Source: an uncultured Gammaproteobacteria bacterium (GTDB lineage Bacteria; Pseudomonadota; Gammaproteobacteria; Pseudomonadales; Pseudohongiellaceae). Taken from it: 64,000 nt of DNA. The DNA lies in assembly GCA_937898685.1 (NCBI GenBank), contig CALEJT010000089.1, forward strand, positions 1-64,000, in the 5' to 3' direction. This document shows positions 63,204-64,000 of the stretch, piece by piece (position 1 is the stretch's first letter; each line of letters starts with the position of its first letter). A program made the translations under genes and the position numbers. The notes below the pieces were generated by a model. The model saw nothing but the letters and a program-made list of their open reading frames with translations. It was not told where the DNA came from and did no database searches.

Positions 63204-64000
63204 TCAACCTCCCGCCTGCTTGTCCTTGGAAGCAGCTGAGGGCTGCCCCGCGACCTCGTTGCTTTCGTACATCAGCAACGGTTCGGATTCACCCAGGATC
63301 ACGGACTCATCGATGATGACCTTGGTGACGTTTTTCTCGGATGGAATCTTGTACATGGTGTCGAGCAGTACGGATTCCATGATGGAACGCAGACCGCGTG
63401 CGCCGGTCTTGCGCTCTTTCGCCTTGCGGGCGATGGCGCGCAGCGCATCGTTGCGGAACTGAATTTCCACCCCTTCCATCTCGAACAACTTGGCGTACTG
63501 CTTCGTGAGCGCGTTCTTCGGCTCCTTGAGGATGCGCACCAAGGCTTCCTCGTCGAGCTCGTGCAAGGTCGCGATCATCGGCAGACGACCTACGAATTCG
63601 GGGATCAGACCATACTTGACCAGGTCCTCCGGCTCGACCTCGCGCAGCGTCTCGCCCACTTTGGCTTCGGCCTCGGTGCTGCGAACTTCCGCAGCGAAAC
63701 CGATACCACTCTTGTCGGTGCGATCGCGGATGATCTTGTCCAGACCGGCGAAGGCACCGCCACAGATGAACAGGATGTTGGAAGTATCGACCTGAAGGAA
63801 TTCTTGTTGAGGGTGTTTCCTACCACCCTGCGGCGGCACGGACGCAACCGTACCTTCGATCAACTTCAGCAGCGCCTGCTGCACACCCTCGCCCGACACA
63901 TCGCGCGTGATGGACGGGTTGTCGGATTTGCGCGAGATCTTGTCGATCTCATCGATGTAGACGATGCCCACCTGGGCTTTTTCCACATCGTAGTCGCACT
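63204..64000 (-). CDS. clpX: ATP-dependent Clp protease ATP-binding subunit ClpX (3' part)
   Basis: ClpX unfolds substrates for ClpP. Only the C-terminal 265 residues are in the window; the zinc-binding N-terminus and Walker A lie beyond 64000. Visible are VYIDEIDKISRKSDN (Walker B), DVSGEGVQQALLKLIEGT, ICGGAFAGL, LIPEFVGRLP (sensor 2 region) and GARGLRSIMES. The reading frame is open to the window edge (CDYDVEKAQVG). It precedes lon in the usual clpX-lon order. Confidence 0.97.
   Translation of the reverse strand, partial: CDYDVEKAQVGIVYIDEIDKISRKSDNPSITRDVSGEGVQQALLKLIEGTVASVPPQGGRKHPQQEFLQVDTSNILFICGGAFAGLDKIIRDRTDKSGIGFAAEVRSTEAEAKVGETLREVEPEDLVKYGLIPEFVGRLPMIATLHELDEEALVRILKEPKNALTKQYAKLFEMEGVEIQFRNDALRAIARKAKERKTGARGLRSIMESVLLDTMYKIPSEKNVTKVIIDESVILGESEPLLMYESNEVAGQPSAASKDKQAGG

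Overview
The window reads as a chromosomal segment of a Gram-negative gammaproteobacterium related to Pseudomonadales and their marine neighbours. It carries lipid A and Kdo genes (lpxK, msbA, kdsB), lipoprotein-sorting genes (lolCDE), a 13-gene complex I operon with fused nuoCD, CsiV, the clpX-lon-hupB-ppiD cluster and the dnaQ-rnhA-methyltransferase-gloB cluster. From memory, most gene neighbourhoods match blocks known in Pseudomonas aeruginosa (murB to lolC; sthA to mtnP; nfuA to clpX), here joined with a different arrangement. No species can be named from the sequence alone.

Layout, left to right. (1) 1-2792, minus strand: a tRNA-Gly cut by the window edge, its promoter, pgsA and uvrC. 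(2) 2852-14917, minus strand: an envelope block, murB, a low-molecular-weight phosphatase, kdsB, a Trm112-like protein, lpxK, msbA, exbD, exbB, comEC, lolE, lolD and lolC, many overlapping by 4-8 bases. (3) 14953-19663: an accessory patch with a serine-recombinase-like gene under an operator-like dyad, about 0.7 kb without a convincing gene, an acyltransferase-3 membrane protein, and a 718-residue eCIS-core (DUF4157) protein with an HELAH motif and a cationic C-terminal half. (4) 19863-34761, minus strand: nuoA to nuoN for proton-pumping NADH dehydrogenase, preceded by a 390-base leader region that can fold. (5) 35151-39187, minus strand: apbE-sthA and a long-form GAPDH. (6) 39356-45772: mfd, csiV, mtnP, nfuA, a DUF2970 protein and a tiny His-rich membrane protein. 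(7) 46019-48182: sulfite reductase cysI with its DUF934 partner. (8) 48246-52276: sohB, dnaQ, rnhA, a methyltransferase and gloB. (9) 52309-58249: an oppABCDF oligopeptide importer whose OppC carries an unusual fibronectin-III-like insertion. (10) 58291-64000: ppiD, hupB, lon and the 3' part of clpX.

Most of the window is housekeeping: envelope building, respiration, redox balance, sulfur assimilation and protein quality control. The parts most worth following up are the accessory patch with the DUF4157 effector-like protein, the OppC fusion, the possible structured leader upstream of nuoA, and the apbE gene standing without an adjacent Na+-NQR operon. Coordinates and motifs were read by eye. 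Family names come from recognition of motifs, not from a database search.
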